Shown piece by piece: positions 8,216-17,876 of a DNA stretch of 64,000 bases. How positions within the stretch are numbered: the stretch's first letter is position 1; each line of letters begins with the position of its first letter. This DNA comes from Serratia bockelmannii. GTDB taxonomy: Bacteria; Pseudomonadota; Gammaproteobacteria; Enterobacterales; Enterobacteriaceae. The notes under the pieces are model-generated. The model was not told the DNA's origin, ran no database searches, and worked only from the letters and a program-made list of their open reading frames with translations. A program made the position numbers and the translations under genes. The stretch is from assembly GCF_008011855.1 (NCBI RefSeq), contig NZ_VOUX01000003.1, positions 1 through 64,000 on the forward strand, written 5' to 3'.

Positions 8216-9268
8216 TCAGGCTCGCAGCGAGTCGATATCCACCACGAAGCGGTACTTCACGTCGCTTTTCAGCATGCGCTCATAGGCCTCATTAATTTGC
8301 TGCATCGGGATCAGCTCGATATCGGACGTGATGCCGTGTTGGCCGCAGAAGTCCAGCATCTCTTGCGTTTCCGCGATGCCGCCGATCAGCGAACCGGCGA
8401 TACGGCGGCGCTTCATGATCAGGTTGAACACCTGCGGCGACGGATGATCGTGCTCCGGCGCGCCGACCAGCGTCAGGGTGCCGTCGCGGCGCAGCAAGTT
8501 GAGGAACGGGTTCAGATCGTGCTGAGCCGCTACCGTGTTGAGGATGAAGTCGAAGCTATTAACGTGCTGTGCCATCTCATCCGGGTTGCGCGAAATCACC
8601 ACTTCATGGGCGCCGAGGCGCTTGGCGTCTTCGATTTTCGACGGCGAGGTGGTGAACAGCACCACGTGCGCGCCCATCGCCCGCGCCAGTTTGACGCCCA
8701 TGTGCCCCAGCCCGCCGAGGCCGACGATGCCGACCTTTTTGCCTGGCCCCGCGCCCCACTGGCGCAGCGGCGAATAGGTGGTGATGCCGGCGCACAGCAG
8801 CGGCGCGACCCCGGCCGGATCGAGATTTTCCGGCACGCGCAGCACGAAGTCCTGATCTACCACCAGATTGGTGGAGTAGCCGCCATAGGTGACGGCGCCG
8901 GTCTGGCGATCCTGGCCGTTATAGGTGCCGGTAAAGCCGTTATCGCAATACTGTTCCAACCCCTCATCGCAGCTCGGACAGCTGCGGCAGGAATCCACCA
9001 TGCAACCGACGCCGACCAGATCGCCGACCCGGTAACGCGAGACATGGCCGCCGACGGCGCTGACGCGCCCGACAATTTCATGGCCCGGCACTACCGGGTA
9101 AATCGTATTGCTCCATTCGTTGCGAGCCTGATGCAGGTCCGAATGGCAGACACCGCAGAACAACACCTGAATTTGCACATCGTGGTCGCGCAGGGCGCGG
9201 GGTGGGTAATCGAAAGGCACCAGCGCAGACTTCGCATCATGCGCGGCATAGGCATGGGTAATGTTCAT
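8216..9268 (-). CDS. Zinc-dependent NADPH aldehyde reductase, YahK-like
   Basis: A 350-residue member of the cinnamyl-alcohol-dehydrogenase branch of zinc MDR enzymes, closely resembling E. coli YahK, which reduces a broad range of aldehydes. Seen: catalytic zinc site CGVCHSDLH (near 38) and PGHEIVG, the structural-zinc cysteines in CRSCPSCDEGLEQYC (near 92), and the cofactor turn GLGGLGHMG. The frame stays open 73 codons further upstream, but that part is unlike the family, so the ATG giving MNITHAYAAHD was chosen. Confidence 0.9.
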   Translation of the reverse strand: MNITHAYAAHDAKSALVPFDYPPRALRDHDVQIQVLFCGVCHSDLHQARNEWSNTIYPVVPGHEIVGRVSAVGGHVSRYRVGDLVGVGCMVDSCRSCPSCDEGLEQYCDNGFTGTYNGQDRQTGAVTYGGYSTNLVVDQDFVLRVPENLDPAGVAPLLCAGITTYSPLRQWGAGPGKKVGIVGLGGLGHMGVKLARAMGAHVVLFTTSPSKIEDAKRLGAHEVVISRNPDEMAQHVNSFDFILNTVAAQHDLNPFLNLLRRDGTLTLVGAPEHDHPSPQVFNLIMKRRRIAGSLIGGIAETQEMLDFCGQHGITSDIELIPMQQINEAYERMLKSDVKYRFVVDIDSLRA

Positions 9269-9497
9269 GGTCGCTCCAGTTATCAATGTAGGGGGGACAA
9301 CGCTTGGCCGGCAGCGGAGTGCCGGTAAGATGCGGCCTGAATCAGACAGGGCGGCCGCCGAGGGAACATTGATGATAAAAGCGGTGAGTGCGGAGGGAAA
9401 TGCCTGAAAATGTCGAAATCTTGCCCGTTTCTGTTTGATTGCAATGAAACGGGTCAGCGTGCGGGTCGCCTGAACGACGGCCCGCACGTTGGCGATA

Positions 9498-12326
9498 TTA
9501 CTTGTTCAACAGCGGTTTCAGGAAGCGCGCGGTGTGCGATTTTTCACACTCGGCCACGGTTTCCGGCGTGCCGGCGACCAGGATCTCGCCGCCGCCGCTG
9601 CCGCCTTCCGGCCCCAGATCGACGATCCAGTCGGCGGTCTTGATCACGTCCAGGTTATGCTCGATGACCACGATGGTATTGCCCTGATCGCGCAACTGAT
9701 GCAGCACCGCCAACAGCTGTTGGATATCGGCGAAGTGCAGGCCGGTAGTCGGTTCGTCGAGAATATACAGGGTCTGGCCGGTGCCGCGTTTCGACAGCTC
9801 GCGCGCCAGCTTGACGCGCTGCGCCTCCCCGCCGGAGAGCGTGGTGGCCGACTGGCCGAGGCGGATGTAGGACAGGCCGACATCCATCAGGGTTTGCAGC
9901 TTGCGCGCCAGCGCCGGCACCGCGTCGAAGAACTCACGCGCTTCTTCGATGGTCATCTCCAGCACTTCGTGGATGCTCTTGCCTTTGTACTTCACTTCCA
10001 GCGTTTCGCGGTTATAACGCTTGCCCTTGCACTGGTCGCACGGCACGTAGATGTCCGGCAAGAAGTGCATTTCGACCTTGATCACCCCGTCGCCCTGGCA
10101 GGCTTCACAGCGCCCACCCTTGACGTTGAAGCTGAAGCGGCCCGGCGTATAACCGCGGCTGCGCGATTCCGGCACGCCGGCGAACAGCTCGCGCACCGGG
10201 GTGAAGATACCGGTGTAGGTGGCCGGGTTGGAGCGTGGCGTACGGCCGATCGGGCTCTGATCGATGTCGATCACCTTGTCGAAATGTTCCAGACCGGTCA
10301 CTTCGCGGAACGGCGCCGGCTCGGCGATGGTGGCGCCGTTAAGCTGGCGCTGGGCGATCGGGAACAGCGTATCGTTGATCAGCGTCGATTTGCCGGAGCC
10401 GGACACGCCGGTGATGCAGGTAAACAGACCGACCGGCAGCGTCAGCGTCACGTCCTTCAGGTTGTTGCCGCGCGCGCCGCTCAGCTTCAACACTTTGGTC
10501 GGATCGGCCGGCACACGCTGCGCGGGAATGGCGATCTCGCGTTTGCCGCTGAGGAACTGGCCGGTCAGCGATTCCGGCTGCGCCATGATGTCGTCGACGG
10601 TGCCTTCTGCCACCACCTGGCCGCCGTGCACGCCGGCGCCGGGGCCGATGTCGATCACGTGGTCGGCGGCGCGGATGGCGTCTTCGTCATGCTCCACCAC
10701 GATCACCGTGTTGCCGAGGTTACGCAGGTGGATCAGCGTTTCCAGCAGGCGCTCGTTATCGCGCTGGTGCAGGCCGATCGACGGCTCATCCAGCACGTAC
10801 ATCACGCCCACCAGGCCGGCGCCAATCTGGCTGGCCAAACGAATACGCTGCGCTTCACCGCCGGAGAGCGTTTCCGCCGAACGGGACAACGACAGGTAGT
10901 TCAGGCCGACGTTCACCAGGAATTTCAGGCGATCGCCGATCTCTTTCAGCACTTTCTCGGCGATCTTGGCGCGCTGGCCGCTGAGCTTCATGTTCTGGAA
11001 GAAGGTCATCGCATGGCCGATGCTCAGATCGGAGATTTCCGGCAGCGTGGTGTCTTCGACGAACACGTTGCGCGCTTCTTCACGCAGACGGGTGCCGTGA
11101 CACGAGGCGCAAGGGCGGTTGCTGATGAACTTCGCCAGCTCTTCGCGCACCGCGCTGGATTCGGTCTCTTTATAGCGGCGCTCCATGTTGTGCAGCACGC
11201 CTTCGAACGGATGGCGGCGCACGGTGGTGTCACCGCGATCGTTGATGTATTTGAATTCGATCGACTCTTTGCCAGAGCCGCTCAGCACCGCCTTCTGTAC
11301 GTCGGCGCTCAGGGTGTTGAACGGCGCTTCGACGTCGAACTCATAGTGCTCCGCCAGTGAACGCAGCATCTGGAAATAGTAGAAGTTGCGGCGATCCCAG
11401 CCGCGGATCGCGCCGCCGGCCAGCGACAGCTCGGGGTTTTGCACCACGCGCTCCGGATCGAAGAACTGCTGCACGCCCAGGCCATCGCAGGTCGGGCAGG
11501 CACCGGCCGGGTTGTTGAAGGAAAACAGGCGCGGTTCCAGCTCGCGCATGCTGTAGCCGCAGATCGGGCAGGCGAAGTTGGCGGAGAACAGCAACTCGTC
11601 CGCTTTTTCGTCGTCCATGTCCGCCACCACCGCGGTGCCGCCGGACAGCTCCAGCGCAGTTTCGAACGATTCGGCCAGGCGTTGCGCCATGTCGTCGCGC
11701 ACCTTGAAGCGATCGACCACCACTTCGATGGTGTGTTTTTTCTGCAGCTCCAGCTTCGGCGGATCGGACAGATCGCACACTTCACCGTCGATGCGCGCGC
11801 GGATATAGCCTTGGGCGGCCAGGTTTTCCAGCGTTTTGGTGTGCTCGCCCTTGCGATCTTTCACTACCGGCGCCAGCAGCATCAGGCGCTTGCCTTCCGG
11901 CTGGCTCAGCACGTTATCGACCATTTGGCTGACGGTTTGCGCCGCCAGCGGCACATGGTGATCCGGGCAGCGTGGCTCGCCGACGCGGGCGAACAGCAGG
12001 CGCAGGTAGTCGTGGATCTCGGTGATGGTGCCGACCGTGGACCGCGGGTTGTGCGAGGTGGATTTCTGCTCGATGGAGATCGCCGGCGACAGGCCTTCAA
12101 TATGGTCGACGTCCGGTTTTTCCATCAGCGACAGGAACTGGCGCGCATAGGCGGAGAGTGATTCGACATAGCGCCGCTGCCCTTCGGCGTACAGCGTATC
12201 GAAAGCCAGCGAAGACTTGCCGGAACCGGACAGGCCGGTGACGACGATCAGTTTGTCACGCGGGATGATCAGGTTGATGTTTTTCAGATTATGGGTTCGA
12301 GCACCACGAACTTCGATATTGTCCAT
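9498..12326 (-). CDS. uvrA: Excinuclease ABC subunit A
   Basis: A 942-residue DNA damage sensor of nucleotide excision repair that loads UvrB onto lesions. Two ABC ATPase cassettes are visible: Walker [13 protein letters not shown] near residue 31 and [13 protein letters not shown] near 640, each paired with an LSGGEAQR signature. Zinc-binding cysteine sets are CPICGY..CPTC and [12 protein letters not shown]. The length equals the family norm. It is divergent from ssb with a LexA site between them. Confidence 0.98.
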   Translation of the reverse strand: MDNIEVRGARTHNLKNINLIIPRDKLIVVTGLSGSGKSSLAFDTLYAEGQRRYVESLSAYARQFLSLMEKPDVDHIEGLSPAISIEQKSTSHNPRSTVGTITEIHDYLRLLFARVGEPRCPDHHVPLAAQTVSQMVDNVLSQPEGKRLMLLAPVVKDRKGEHTKTLENLAAQGYIRARIDGEVCDLSDPPKLELQKKHTIEVVVDRFKVRDDMAQRLAESFETALELSGGTAVVADMDDEKADELLFSANFACPICGYSMRELEPRLFSFNNPAGACPTCDGLGVQQFFDPERVVQNPELSLAGGAIRGWDRRNFYYFQMLRSLAEHYEFDVEAPFNTLSADVQKAVLSGSGKESIEFKYINDRGDTTVRRHPFEGVLHNMERRYKETESSAVREELAKFISNRPCASCHGTRLREEARNVFVEDTTLPEISDLSIGHAMTFFQNMKLSGQRAKIAEKVLKEIGDRLKFLVNVGLNYLSLSRSAETLSGGEAQRIRLASQIGAGLVGVMYVLDEPSIGLHQRDNERLLETLIHLRNLGNTVIVVEHDEDAIRAADHVIDIGPGAGVHGGQVVAEGTVDDIMAQPESLTGQFLSGKREIAIPAQRVPADPTKVLKLSGARGNNLKDVTLTLPVGLFTCITGVSGSGKSTLINDTLFPIAQRQLNGATIAEPAPFREVTGLEHFDKVIDIDQSPIGRTPRSNPATYTGIFTPVRELFAGVPESRSRGYTPGRFSFNVKGGRCEACQGDGVIKVEMHFLPDIYVPCDQCKGKRYNRETLEVKYKGKSIHEVLEMTIEEAREFFDAVPALARKLQTLMDVGLSYIRLGQSATTLSGGEAQRVKLARELSKRGTGQTLYILDEPTTGLHFADIQQLLAVLHQLRDQGNTIVVIEHNLDVIKTADWIVDLGPEGGSGGGEILVAGTPETVAECEKSHTARFLKPLLNK

Positions 12327-12445
12327 TTACACTTCCCGTCTTGATGATACACCGCGCCTGTCGCGATTTTTGCGGGGGATTTTGTGATGAATCTCGCAAA
12401 AAACCGGCACAGCCAGGTCGAAACGCATAATTATGACACAAAAAA

Positions 12446-12465
12446 ACCTGAATGAATATCCAGTA
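12446..12465. promoter_or_regulatory. LexA (SOS) box between uvrA and ssb
   Basis: ACCTGAATGAATATCCAGTA keeps CTG-N10-CAG and differs by one base from the E. coli uvrA/ssb SOS box as I remember it. Position and orientation are the same, so SOS control of uvrA and one ssb promoter is expected. Confidence 0.9.
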
Positions 12466-12603
12466 TGAGAATGCAACAAGGTCGATCGAAAAGACAATTC
12501 TGGAATGCAATTCGCACTTATCAACACGGGTGTGGTTTCGTACTCAGCGTGGTAAACTGACGCGTTTATACTGTGTAGAAATCAATCATCGGGAGAAGTG
12601 CTC

Positions 12604-13134
12604 ATGGCCAGCAGAGGCGTAAACAAAGTAATTCTGGTCGGGAATCTGGGTCAGGATCCAGAAGTCCGTTACATGCCGAACGGCGGCGCAGTGGCCAACA
12701 TTACCCTGGCGACCTCCGAAAGCTGGCGTGACAAGGCGACCGGCGAACAGAAAGAAAAGACCGAGTGGCACCGCGTCGTGCTGTTCGGCAAACTGGCCGA
12801 AGTGGCGGGCGAATACCTGCGTAAAGGCTCTCAGGTCTACATCGAAGGCTCCCTGCAGACGCGTAAATGGCAGGATCAGAGCGGCCAGGATCGCTACACC
12901 ACCGAGATCGTGGTTAACGTTGGCGGTACCATGCAGATGCTGGGCGGCCGTCAGGGCGGCGGCGCACCGGCCGGTCAATCTGCCGGCGGCCAGGGCGGTT
13001 GGGGCCAGCCTCAGCAGCCACAGGGCGGCAACCAGTTCAGCGGCGGCCAGCAGCAGTCTCGCCCGGCGCAGAACAGCGCTCCGGCGACCAGCAACGAACC
13101 GCCAATGGATTTCGACGACGATATTCCGTTCTAA
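12604..13134 (+). CDS. ssb: Single-stranded DNA-binding protein
   Basis: A 176-residue SSB that coats single-stranded DNA as a tetramer and recruits repair proteins. The N-terminal OB fold runs to about residue 113 ([32 protein letters not shown]). A Gly/Gln-rich linker follows, then the acidic interaction tip MDFDDDIPF. The start is ATG 12604 giving MASRGVNK, with GGGAGAAG ahead; the GTG at 12598 is not used in the family. Confidence 0.98.
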
Positions 13135-13156
13135 GGTTCGCCTGGAAAAGATCGCG

Positions 13157-13184
13157 AAAAACCCCGCTTAGGCGGGGTTTTTTT
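13157..13184 (+). terminator. Terminator after ssb
   Basis: AAAACCCCGC / GCGGGGTTTT hairpin with loop TTAG followed by a T run. It ends at the 3' edge of the convergent methyltransferase gene. Confidence 0.88.
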
Positions 13185-13878
13185 ATGCCGATTTACGGGC
13201 CGTCCAAGCGTGGATCAGCAACGACTGGAAGAAACGCTGCGGCGGAGAAAATCCGGCTTCGGCGATCAACCGTTCGGTGCGTTCCGGCGGCAGCAGCAAC
13301 AGCCGTTGCTGCAACTGGGCTCGGAGCTCAACCGGCGTGCGCGGAGTTTGACCGTCAAGAGACTGCATGGCGGCCCAGCTGGCCAGGTGCTGGTCAAAAT
13401 CCGCCGCCGTCGTATCACCGGAAATTTCCGCAATCACCACCCGGCCTGCGGTATTTAACCGTGACGCCATATGGCGATAGAGGTCGCCACGCGCGTCATC
13501 GAGAATAAAATGGGTCACTAGCAGACACAGTACGGCGTCGTAATCTGGCACGCTCGGCAGATCCTGCAGATAGCCCTCCACCAACGTGCAGCGTTCGCCA
13601 ATCTCCGCCTGCCGTAGCTTGGCAGCGCACACCGCCAGCATGTCGGCGGAAGGATCCACGCCGGTGAAACGCCAGCTCGGGTTCTGGCGGGCCAAATGGA
13701 TCATCTCGGTACCGGTTCCTACGCCAACACACAGGATGTGAGCATTGACGGGCAAATCCTTCAATAGCAGCACAATCAAAAAGTGAAGATTGTCACTAAT
13801 CGTATTGAAGCGCGCGTTGCCGGCGTCATACCGGCGGGAGAATTCGCCGTTGAAAATGTCATTGGTGTTCTGGTTCAT
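13183..13878 (-). CDS. Class I SAM-dependent methyltransferase
   Basis: A 231-residue Rossmann-fold methyltransferase. Motif I is ILCVGVGTGTEMIHLAR (about 49-65), followed by the acidic loop FTGVDPSADML and motif IV YDAVLCLLVTHFI. The substrate is not recognisable. The start ATG 13878 was chosen over a GTG or ATG 12-15 bases upstream because GAGG lies six bases ahead. It follows a DUF1360 gene by 11 bp and both face the Rrf2 regulator, so they form a two-gene unit. Confidence 0.82.
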   Translation of the reverse strand: MNQNTNDIFNGEFSRRYDAGNARFNTISDNLHFLIVLLLKDLPVNAHILCVGVGTGTEMIHLARQNPSWRFTGVDPSADMLAVCAAKLRQAEIGERCTLVEGYLQDLPSVPDYDAVLCLLVTHFILDDARGDLYRHMASRLNTAGRVVIAEISGDTTAADFDQHLASWAAMQSLDGQTPRTPVELRAQLQQRLLLLPPERTERLIAEAGFSPPQRFFQSLLIHAWTARKSA

Positions 13879-13889
13879 GCGCGGCCTCA

Positions 13890-14273
13890 TCACTGCTCAT
13901 GCGAATTCAACATGTGCTGCGCCTCGTGTTTCATCACATGAGTGCGCACAGCCGCCTGAAATACTTTAAACAGCAGGCCGTTGATAAAGGTGGTGACGGT
14001 GAGCACGATGAAGGCGGTCATCACCCAATCGATCGGGCCGATGCCGCTGTGCAACAGCGCCGGGCGGTAAACCAGCATTCCTGCAATCACCACCCAGTGG
14101 CTCATGCAGTAAAAGCATTGGAACAAATGGCCCAGCAGGGCATTTTTGCGCGCCGCCCAGGCCCGCAGCGCCGTGAAGAGTTCGGTTTGTGTCAGGGTCA
14201 TGGAAATACTGGCCGACGCCAGCGCGATCATCAGGCATACCGAGAGATCTGAAGCCGATACGGGAGTCATCAT
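13890..14273 (-). CDS. DUF1360-like small membrane protein
   Basis: A 127-residue protein with hydrophobic stretches near 8-30, 55-70 and 85-105, probably in the inner membrane. Between the first two lies FQCFYCMSHWVV, the C-x-x-C-x-S-H-W motif of the DUF1360 family, which may bind a metal or a redox centre. Its function is not known. AAGGA precedes the start. It sits first in a unit with the methyltransferase gene and opposite the Rrf2-type regulator. Confidence 0.7.
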   Translation of the reverse strand: MMTPVSASDLSVCLMIALASASISMTLTQTELFTALRAWAARKNALLGHLFQCFYCMSHWVVIAGMLVYRPALLHSGIGPIDWVMTAFIVLTVTTFINGLLFKVFQAAVRTHVMKHEAQHMLNSHEQ

Positions 14274-14377
14274 TATTCCTTACGAGGTCATGGTGCAATG
14301 GGTTTTCAGCGCCCAAGAGAACGCCGGTTATTTCATGTAACCTATAAAAGCACGTGATATTCGCCGTTGTCAATCTT

Positions 14378-14398
14378 TCGTATCATTGTAAGATACGA
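14378..14398. promoter_or_regulatory. Palindromic operator candidate between DUF1360 gene and Rrf2 gene
   Basis: TCGTATC (14378-14384) and GATACGA (14392-14398) are perfect inverted repeats separated by seven bases, placed 30 bp before the Rrf2 start. This is the position expected for an autoregulatory operator; the binding protein is inferred. Confidence 0.5.
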
Positions 14399-14427
14399 GA
14401 ATATGCTGAGCTGAAAGGAAGATGGGA

Positions 14428-14904
14428 ATGCGTCAGGACAACAAGCTTTCGCGCATGCTGCACGTGTTACTGCATATGGCGCGCCACAAGGGGGTTTACA
14501 CCTCGGAACAGATCGCCGCGATGCTGGGCACCAACAGCGCCGTCGTCAGACGCACCTTGGCCGGCCTGCGTGATGCCGGTTTCGTTGCGTCGGAAAAGGG
14601 CCATCACGGAGGGTGGCGTATCGCCGACGATCTGCGGAACATCAGCCTGCTCGATATCTACCGGGCGGTGGGCGTTAAGCAGTTGTTCGCCATCGGCGGT
14701 GGGGAACAGCATCCGGAATGTGCGGTGGAGGCGGCGGTAAATCAGGCGCTGGGCAACGTGCTGGATGAGGCCGAGCAGGCGCTGCTGGCGCGCTTTGCCG
14801 AAATCACCCTGGAGGATCTGAAGGATCGCTTTGACCGCCATTTCCCTGTGGGGACGAACGAAAGCGCGGTGGTCTGCATTGACGGCGACGGTACCGAAGC
14901 GTAA
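14428..14904 (+). CDS. Rrf2-family transcriptional regulator
   Basis: A 158-residue winged-helix regulator: LSRMLHVLLHMARHKGVYTSEQIAAML (helices 1-2), then LGTNSAVVRRTLAGLRDAGFV (recognition helix) and KGHHGGWRIA (wing). Only two cysteines are present, one in PECAVE and one in VVCIDG. The three-cysteine cluster of NsrR and IscR is missing, so it is probably not an iron-sulfur sensor but resembles the YwnA-type members. The start ATG 14428 has AAGGAA seven bases ahead; the ATG at 14422 is too close to it. Confidence 0.85.
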   Translation: MRQDNKLSRMLHVLLHMARHKGVYTSEQIAAMLGTNSAVVRRTLAGLRDAGFVASEKGHHGGWRIADDLRNISLLDIYRAVGVKQLFAIGGGEQHPECAVEAAVNQALGNVLDEAEQALLARFAEITLEDLKDRFDRHFPVGTNESAVVCIDGDGTEA

Positions 14905-14912
14905 TTCGCCAT

Positions 14913-14938
14913 TAAAAAAGCCCCTTGCGGGGCTTTTT
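14913..14938. terminator. Bidirectional terminator between Rrf2 and SDR genes
   Basis: AAAAGCCCC TTGC GGGGCTTTTT hairpin with A and T runs on either side, serving both convergent genes. The same 20-mer core recurs at 15803-15822. Confidence 0.88.
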
Positions 14939-14952
14939 GCATCGAAGAATGG

Positions 14953-15702
14953 TTACGCCGAGAAGCCGCCGTCTATGCTCAGGCTGGCGCCGGTGATGTA
15001 ACCCGCCTGCGGGCCGGCGAGGTAGGCGACGAAGCTGGCGATCTCTTCATCTTTGCCGTAGCGGCCGATCGCCATCAGCTGCTTGAGTTGATCGGCGAAT
15101 TCGCCGGCGTCCGGGTTCATCTCGGTGTCTACCGGGCCGGGCTGCACGTTATTGACGGTGATGCCGCGCGGGCCGAGATCGCGCGCCATGCCTTTGGTCA
15201 GGCCGATCAGTGCCGATTTGCTCATCGCATACACCGCCGCGCCGCCGAACGGCACGCGCTCGGCGTTGGTGCTGCCGATGTGGATGATGCGCCCGCCCTC
15301 ATTCATGTGGCGCGCCGCTTCCTGGCTGGCGACGAACACGCTGCGCACGTTGACCGCTAGCATGCGATCCAGATCGTCCAGCGCCAGCGCTTCGGTGCCG
15401 CCCAGTGTAAACACCCCGGCGTTGTTCACCAGAATATCCAGGTTGCCGAAGTGGCTGACGGCCTGACGCACCGCCTGCTGCAGCGCCGCCGCATCGGCGC
15501 TGTCGGCCCTGATGGCGAGGGCTTTGCCGCCGGCGGCGGTAACGGCGCTTGCCACCGCTTCGGCGCGATCGGCCGAGGCGGCGTAGGTAAAGGCGACCAC
15601 GGCCCCTTCACTCGCCAACCGTTTCACGATGGCGGCGCCGATGCCGCGTGAGCCGCCCTGGACGAATGCGACTTTGCCTTGCAGAGGATGTGCTGTGGTC
15701 AT
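14953..15702 (-). CDS. Short-chain dehydrogenase/reductase
   Basis: A 249-residue classical SDR. Cofactor motif GGSRGIGAA (about 15-23), NNAG near 93, catalytic Ser in HIGSTNAER near 143 and YAMSK (Tyr/Lys near 157-161) are all present, so it should be active. Arg and Ser/Tyr choices after the glycine motif suggest NADP. The overall look is close to the BdcA-like SDR group of enterobacteria, but no substrate can be named. The frame is open further upstream; the ATG giving MTTAHPLQGK starts where family similarity starts. Confidence 0.87.
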   Translation of the reverse strand: MTTAHPLQGKVAFVQGGSRGIGAAIVKRLASEGAVVAFTYAASADRAEAVASAVTAAGGKALAIRADSADAAALQQAVRQAVSHFGNLDILVNNAGVFTLGGTEALALDDLDRMLAVNVRSVFVASQEAARHMNEGGRIIHIGSTNAERVPFGGAAVYAMSKSALIGLTKGMARDLGPRGITVNNVQPGPVDTEMNPDAGEFADQLKQLMAIGRYGKDEEIASFVAYLAGPQAGYITGASLSIDGGFSA

Positions 15703-15802
15703 GTTATTTCTCCAAAGTGGGTGAGGGTAAGGCGTTATTCTCAGTATCGGTGAAATGTCCGGCGGCCACTGTTCACAAAGAGCTTTGCCTGCCCACAACG
15801 AG

Positions 15803-15826
15803 AAAAGCCCCTTGCGGGGCTTCTTT
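15803..15826 (-). terminator. Terminator of the DUF1471 gene
   Basis: AAGCCCC / GGGGCTT stem with TTGC loop; A residues at 15803-15806 give the U tract on the minus strand. The 20-base core is identical to the hairpin at 14916-14935. Confidence 0.75.
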
Positions 15827-15851
15827 CTTCCGTCGGTTGGCTGTTCGACGA

Positions 15852-16112
15852 TCAGTTGAAGATTTCTGCGGTGCCGTACAGTTTGTTCTGGCCGCCGGCG
15901 GCGACGATGCGGTAGGAACTGGCGCCCGACGCGGCGGCTTTGCTGGCCAGTTCGCTTTCCAGCGCGCTCAGGTTGGTGGCGCCGCTAACGGAGACTACGC
16001 CGATTTTTTGGGCGTCTGCAGCGGGTTGGCTGGAAGGCAGGTCAGCGGCGAAGGTAGCGAAAGAAGCGGTAGCCAGCAGCGCAGCGGTAGCAAAAATTTT
16101 GACGTTTTTCAT
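15852..16112 (-). CDS. DUF1471 (YdgH/BhsA/McbA-like) periplasmic stress protein
   Basis: An 86-residue exported protein: signal peptide to about residue 22 (ATASFATFAA), then one DUF1471 domain with IGVVSVSGATNLSALESELASKA, SSYRIVAAGG and LYGTAEIF. The family (BhsA, McbA, YhcN, YdgH) affects stress tolerance and biofilm in E. coli. It is a single gene with its own terminator. Which paralogue it is cannot be told from sequence alone. Confidence 0.88.
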   Translation of the reverse strand: MKNVKIFATAALLATASFATFAADLPSSQPAADAQKIGVVSVSGATNLSALESELASKAAASGASSYRIVAAGGQNKLYGTAEIFN

Positions 16113-16307
16113 GATGTGTTCCTCAGAGTATTTGTTAGGTGAGAGCCCGTTGCCTCTCGATGTGTTAAATAGTAGTGCACCGGGTGTGAATAAAAAATCG
16201 GAGAGTTTTGAGTATCTCTGTCAAATAAACTGATTGTTTTTCACCCGCTGGCGCGCGGTAAAAATCGCCACTACCCTTTACAGAGGATCTTTAACCGGAG
16301 AAGCGTA

Positions 16308-16751
16308 ATGACGGTAAACGCGTTTATCGGCAGCTGGGCGCTGGTGTCGTCGGTGTTCAAAAACCAGAACGGCGAGCTGAATTACCCGCTGGGCGAGCAG
16401 GTGTTGGGGCGCATCCACTATGAGGCCAACGGCACGATGGCGGCGCAGCTGTATAGCGCCGTGCGGCCGCGTTTCGCCGCCGACGATTTGACGCAGGGGT
16501 CTGAGCGGGAGATCCGCGCCGCCTTCATCAATATGATTTGCTACTTCGGCCACTATCAGGTGGAGGAAAGCGAACAGCGGGTGGTGCATCAGGTCGAAGG
16601 CTGTTCGTTCCCCAATTGGGTAGGCAGCCGTCAGGTGCGTTTTTACGCTTTCAGCGGCGATCGGCTGACGTTGCGCACGGTGCCCTTGCAGCTCGGCAAC
16701 GGCGTGCAGGTTGGCGAACTGGTGTGGCAGCGGACAGGGGCTTCGTCATGA
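16308..16751 (+). CDS. Lipocalin-like domain protein
   Basis: A 147-residue protein of the lipocalin-like family found widely in bacteria. It opens with FIGSWALVSS, the usual GxW start of the barrel, then YEANGTMAAQLYS, CYFGHYQVEE and the closing strand LTLRTVPLQ. There is no signal peptide, so it is cytoplasmic. Its stop overlaps the ATG of the GST gene (ATGA), so they are translationally coupled. A role in binding a small hydrophobic compound is inference. Confidence 0.75.
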   Translation: MTVNAFIGSWALVSSVFKNQNGELNYPLGEQVLGRIHYEANGTMAAQLYSAVRPRFAADDLTQGSEREIRAAFINMICYFGHYQVEESEQRVVHQVEGCSFPNWVGSRQVRFYAFSGDRLTLRTVPLQLGNGVQVGELVWQRTGASS

Positions 16752-17416
16752 TCATTGTTCATCATCTCAACCACTCGCGATCGCAGCGCATTCTGTGGTT
16801 TTTGGAAGAGCTGGGCGTGCCCTATCAGGTGCAACGCTACGAGCGCGATCCGCAGACCCTGCTGGCGCCGGCGGCGCTGAAAAAGATCCATCCGCTGGGC
16901 AAATCGCCGGTGATCGTCGACGGCGATCTGACGCTGGCGGAATCCGGCGCCATCATCGAATACTTGCAGGAAGCCTATGACGCGCAGGGCATGTTCATGC
17001 CGACCGACTTCCACGCGCGCCAGCAGTATCGCTATTGGCTGCACTACGCCGAAGGATCGCTGATGCCGCTGTTGGTGATGAAGCTGGTGTTCAGCCGCCT
17101 TGGCCAGCCGCCGATCCCCTGGCTGCTGCGGCCGGTGGCCGGCGCGATCGGCAAGGGCGTGCAGCGCGAATACCTCGACAAACAGATCGCGCCGCACTGC
17201 GAATACCTCGAACAGCACCTGAACAAGGGCAGCTGGTTTGTCGGCAACGATTTCAGCGCGGCGGATATTCAGATGAGCTTTCCGCTGGAGGCGATGGCGG
17301 CGCGCGGCGCGTTGGACAATTGCCCGAAACTGCGCGGCTTCCTGCAGCGCATTCATGCCCGGCCCGCCTACCAGCGGGCATTGGAGCAGGGCGGCCCTTA
17401 CGACCTGCTGAGTTAA
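16748..17416 (+). CDS. Glutathione S-transferase family protein
   Basis: A 222-residue GST. The thioredoxin-fold half has NHSRSQRILWFLEELGVPY (about 7-25) and the glutathione-contacting LGKSPVIVDGDLTLAESGAIIEYL (about 48-72). The helical half has FSAADIQMSFPLEA near 170. Ser residues in NHSRS probably activate the thiol. Its start overlaps the lipocalin-like gene by four bases. Confidence 0.9.
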   Translation: MIIVHHLNHSRSQRILWFLEELGVPYQVQRYERDPQTLLAPAALKKIHPLGKSPVIVDGDLTLAESGAIIEYLQEAYDAQGMFMPTDFHARQQYRYWLHYAEGSLMPLLVMKLVFSRLGQPPIPWLLRPVAGAIGKGVQREYLDKQIAPHCEYLEQHLNKGSWFVGNDFSAADIQMSFPLEAMAARGALDNCPKLRGFLQRIHARPAYQRALEQGGPYDLLS

Positions 17417-17463
17417 GCGGATGGGCTATACTCGATGGGGTCATTCTTCATCGGAGGTAGCCC

Positions 17464-17871
17464 ATGGCTACGCAAATCTTCGTTAACCTACCCGTACGCG
17501 ATCTGCCCGCCTCGATGGCGTTTTTCACCCACCTGGGGTTCGCTTTCAACCCGCAATTTACCGACGATACCGCCGCGTGCATGGTGGTCAGCGACACGAT
17601 TTACGTGATGCTGCTGACCCATGACAAATTCAGGATGTTTACCCCGAACCCGATCGGCGACGCCAAACAAGCCACCGAGGTGCTGGTGTGCCTGTCGCAA
17701 CCCAGCCGGGCGGCGGTGGACGAACTGGTGCGCAAGGCGATCGCCGGCGGCGGCAACACTTATCATCAGCCACGCGACTACGGCATGATGTACGGCCATG
17801 GCTTTCAGGACCTGGACGGCCATATCTGGGAATTGATGTATATGGATCCCGCTGCGGTACAGGCGCAATAA
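17464..17871 (+). CDS. Glyoxalase/VOC-family protein
   Basis: A 135-residue protein with the paired beta-alpha-beta-beta-beta units of the vicinal-oxygen-chelate fold: IFVNLPVRDLPASMAFFTHLGF (about 5-26) and the second unit ending GHGFQDLDGHIWELMYMD, where the Glu of WELMYMD is a usual metal ligand. It resembles the YaeR/PhnB-like lyase or dioxygenase-fold proteins with no known substrate. GGAGGTAG lies just before the start. Confidence 0.88.
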   Translation: MATQIFVNLPVRDLPASMAFFTHLGFAFNPQFTDDTAACMVVSDTIYVMLLTHDKFRMFTPNPIGDAKQATEVLVCLSQPSRAAVDELVRKAIAGGGNTYHQPRDYGMMYGHGFQDLDGHIWELMYMDPAAVQAQ

Positions 17872-17876
17872 TCTCG

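Noticed and set aside
9269-9487. 73-codon N-terminal extension of the YahK-like reductase
   Set aside because: It is unlike the family, which begins at MNITHAY; open frames of this size are common by chance in GC-rich DNA.
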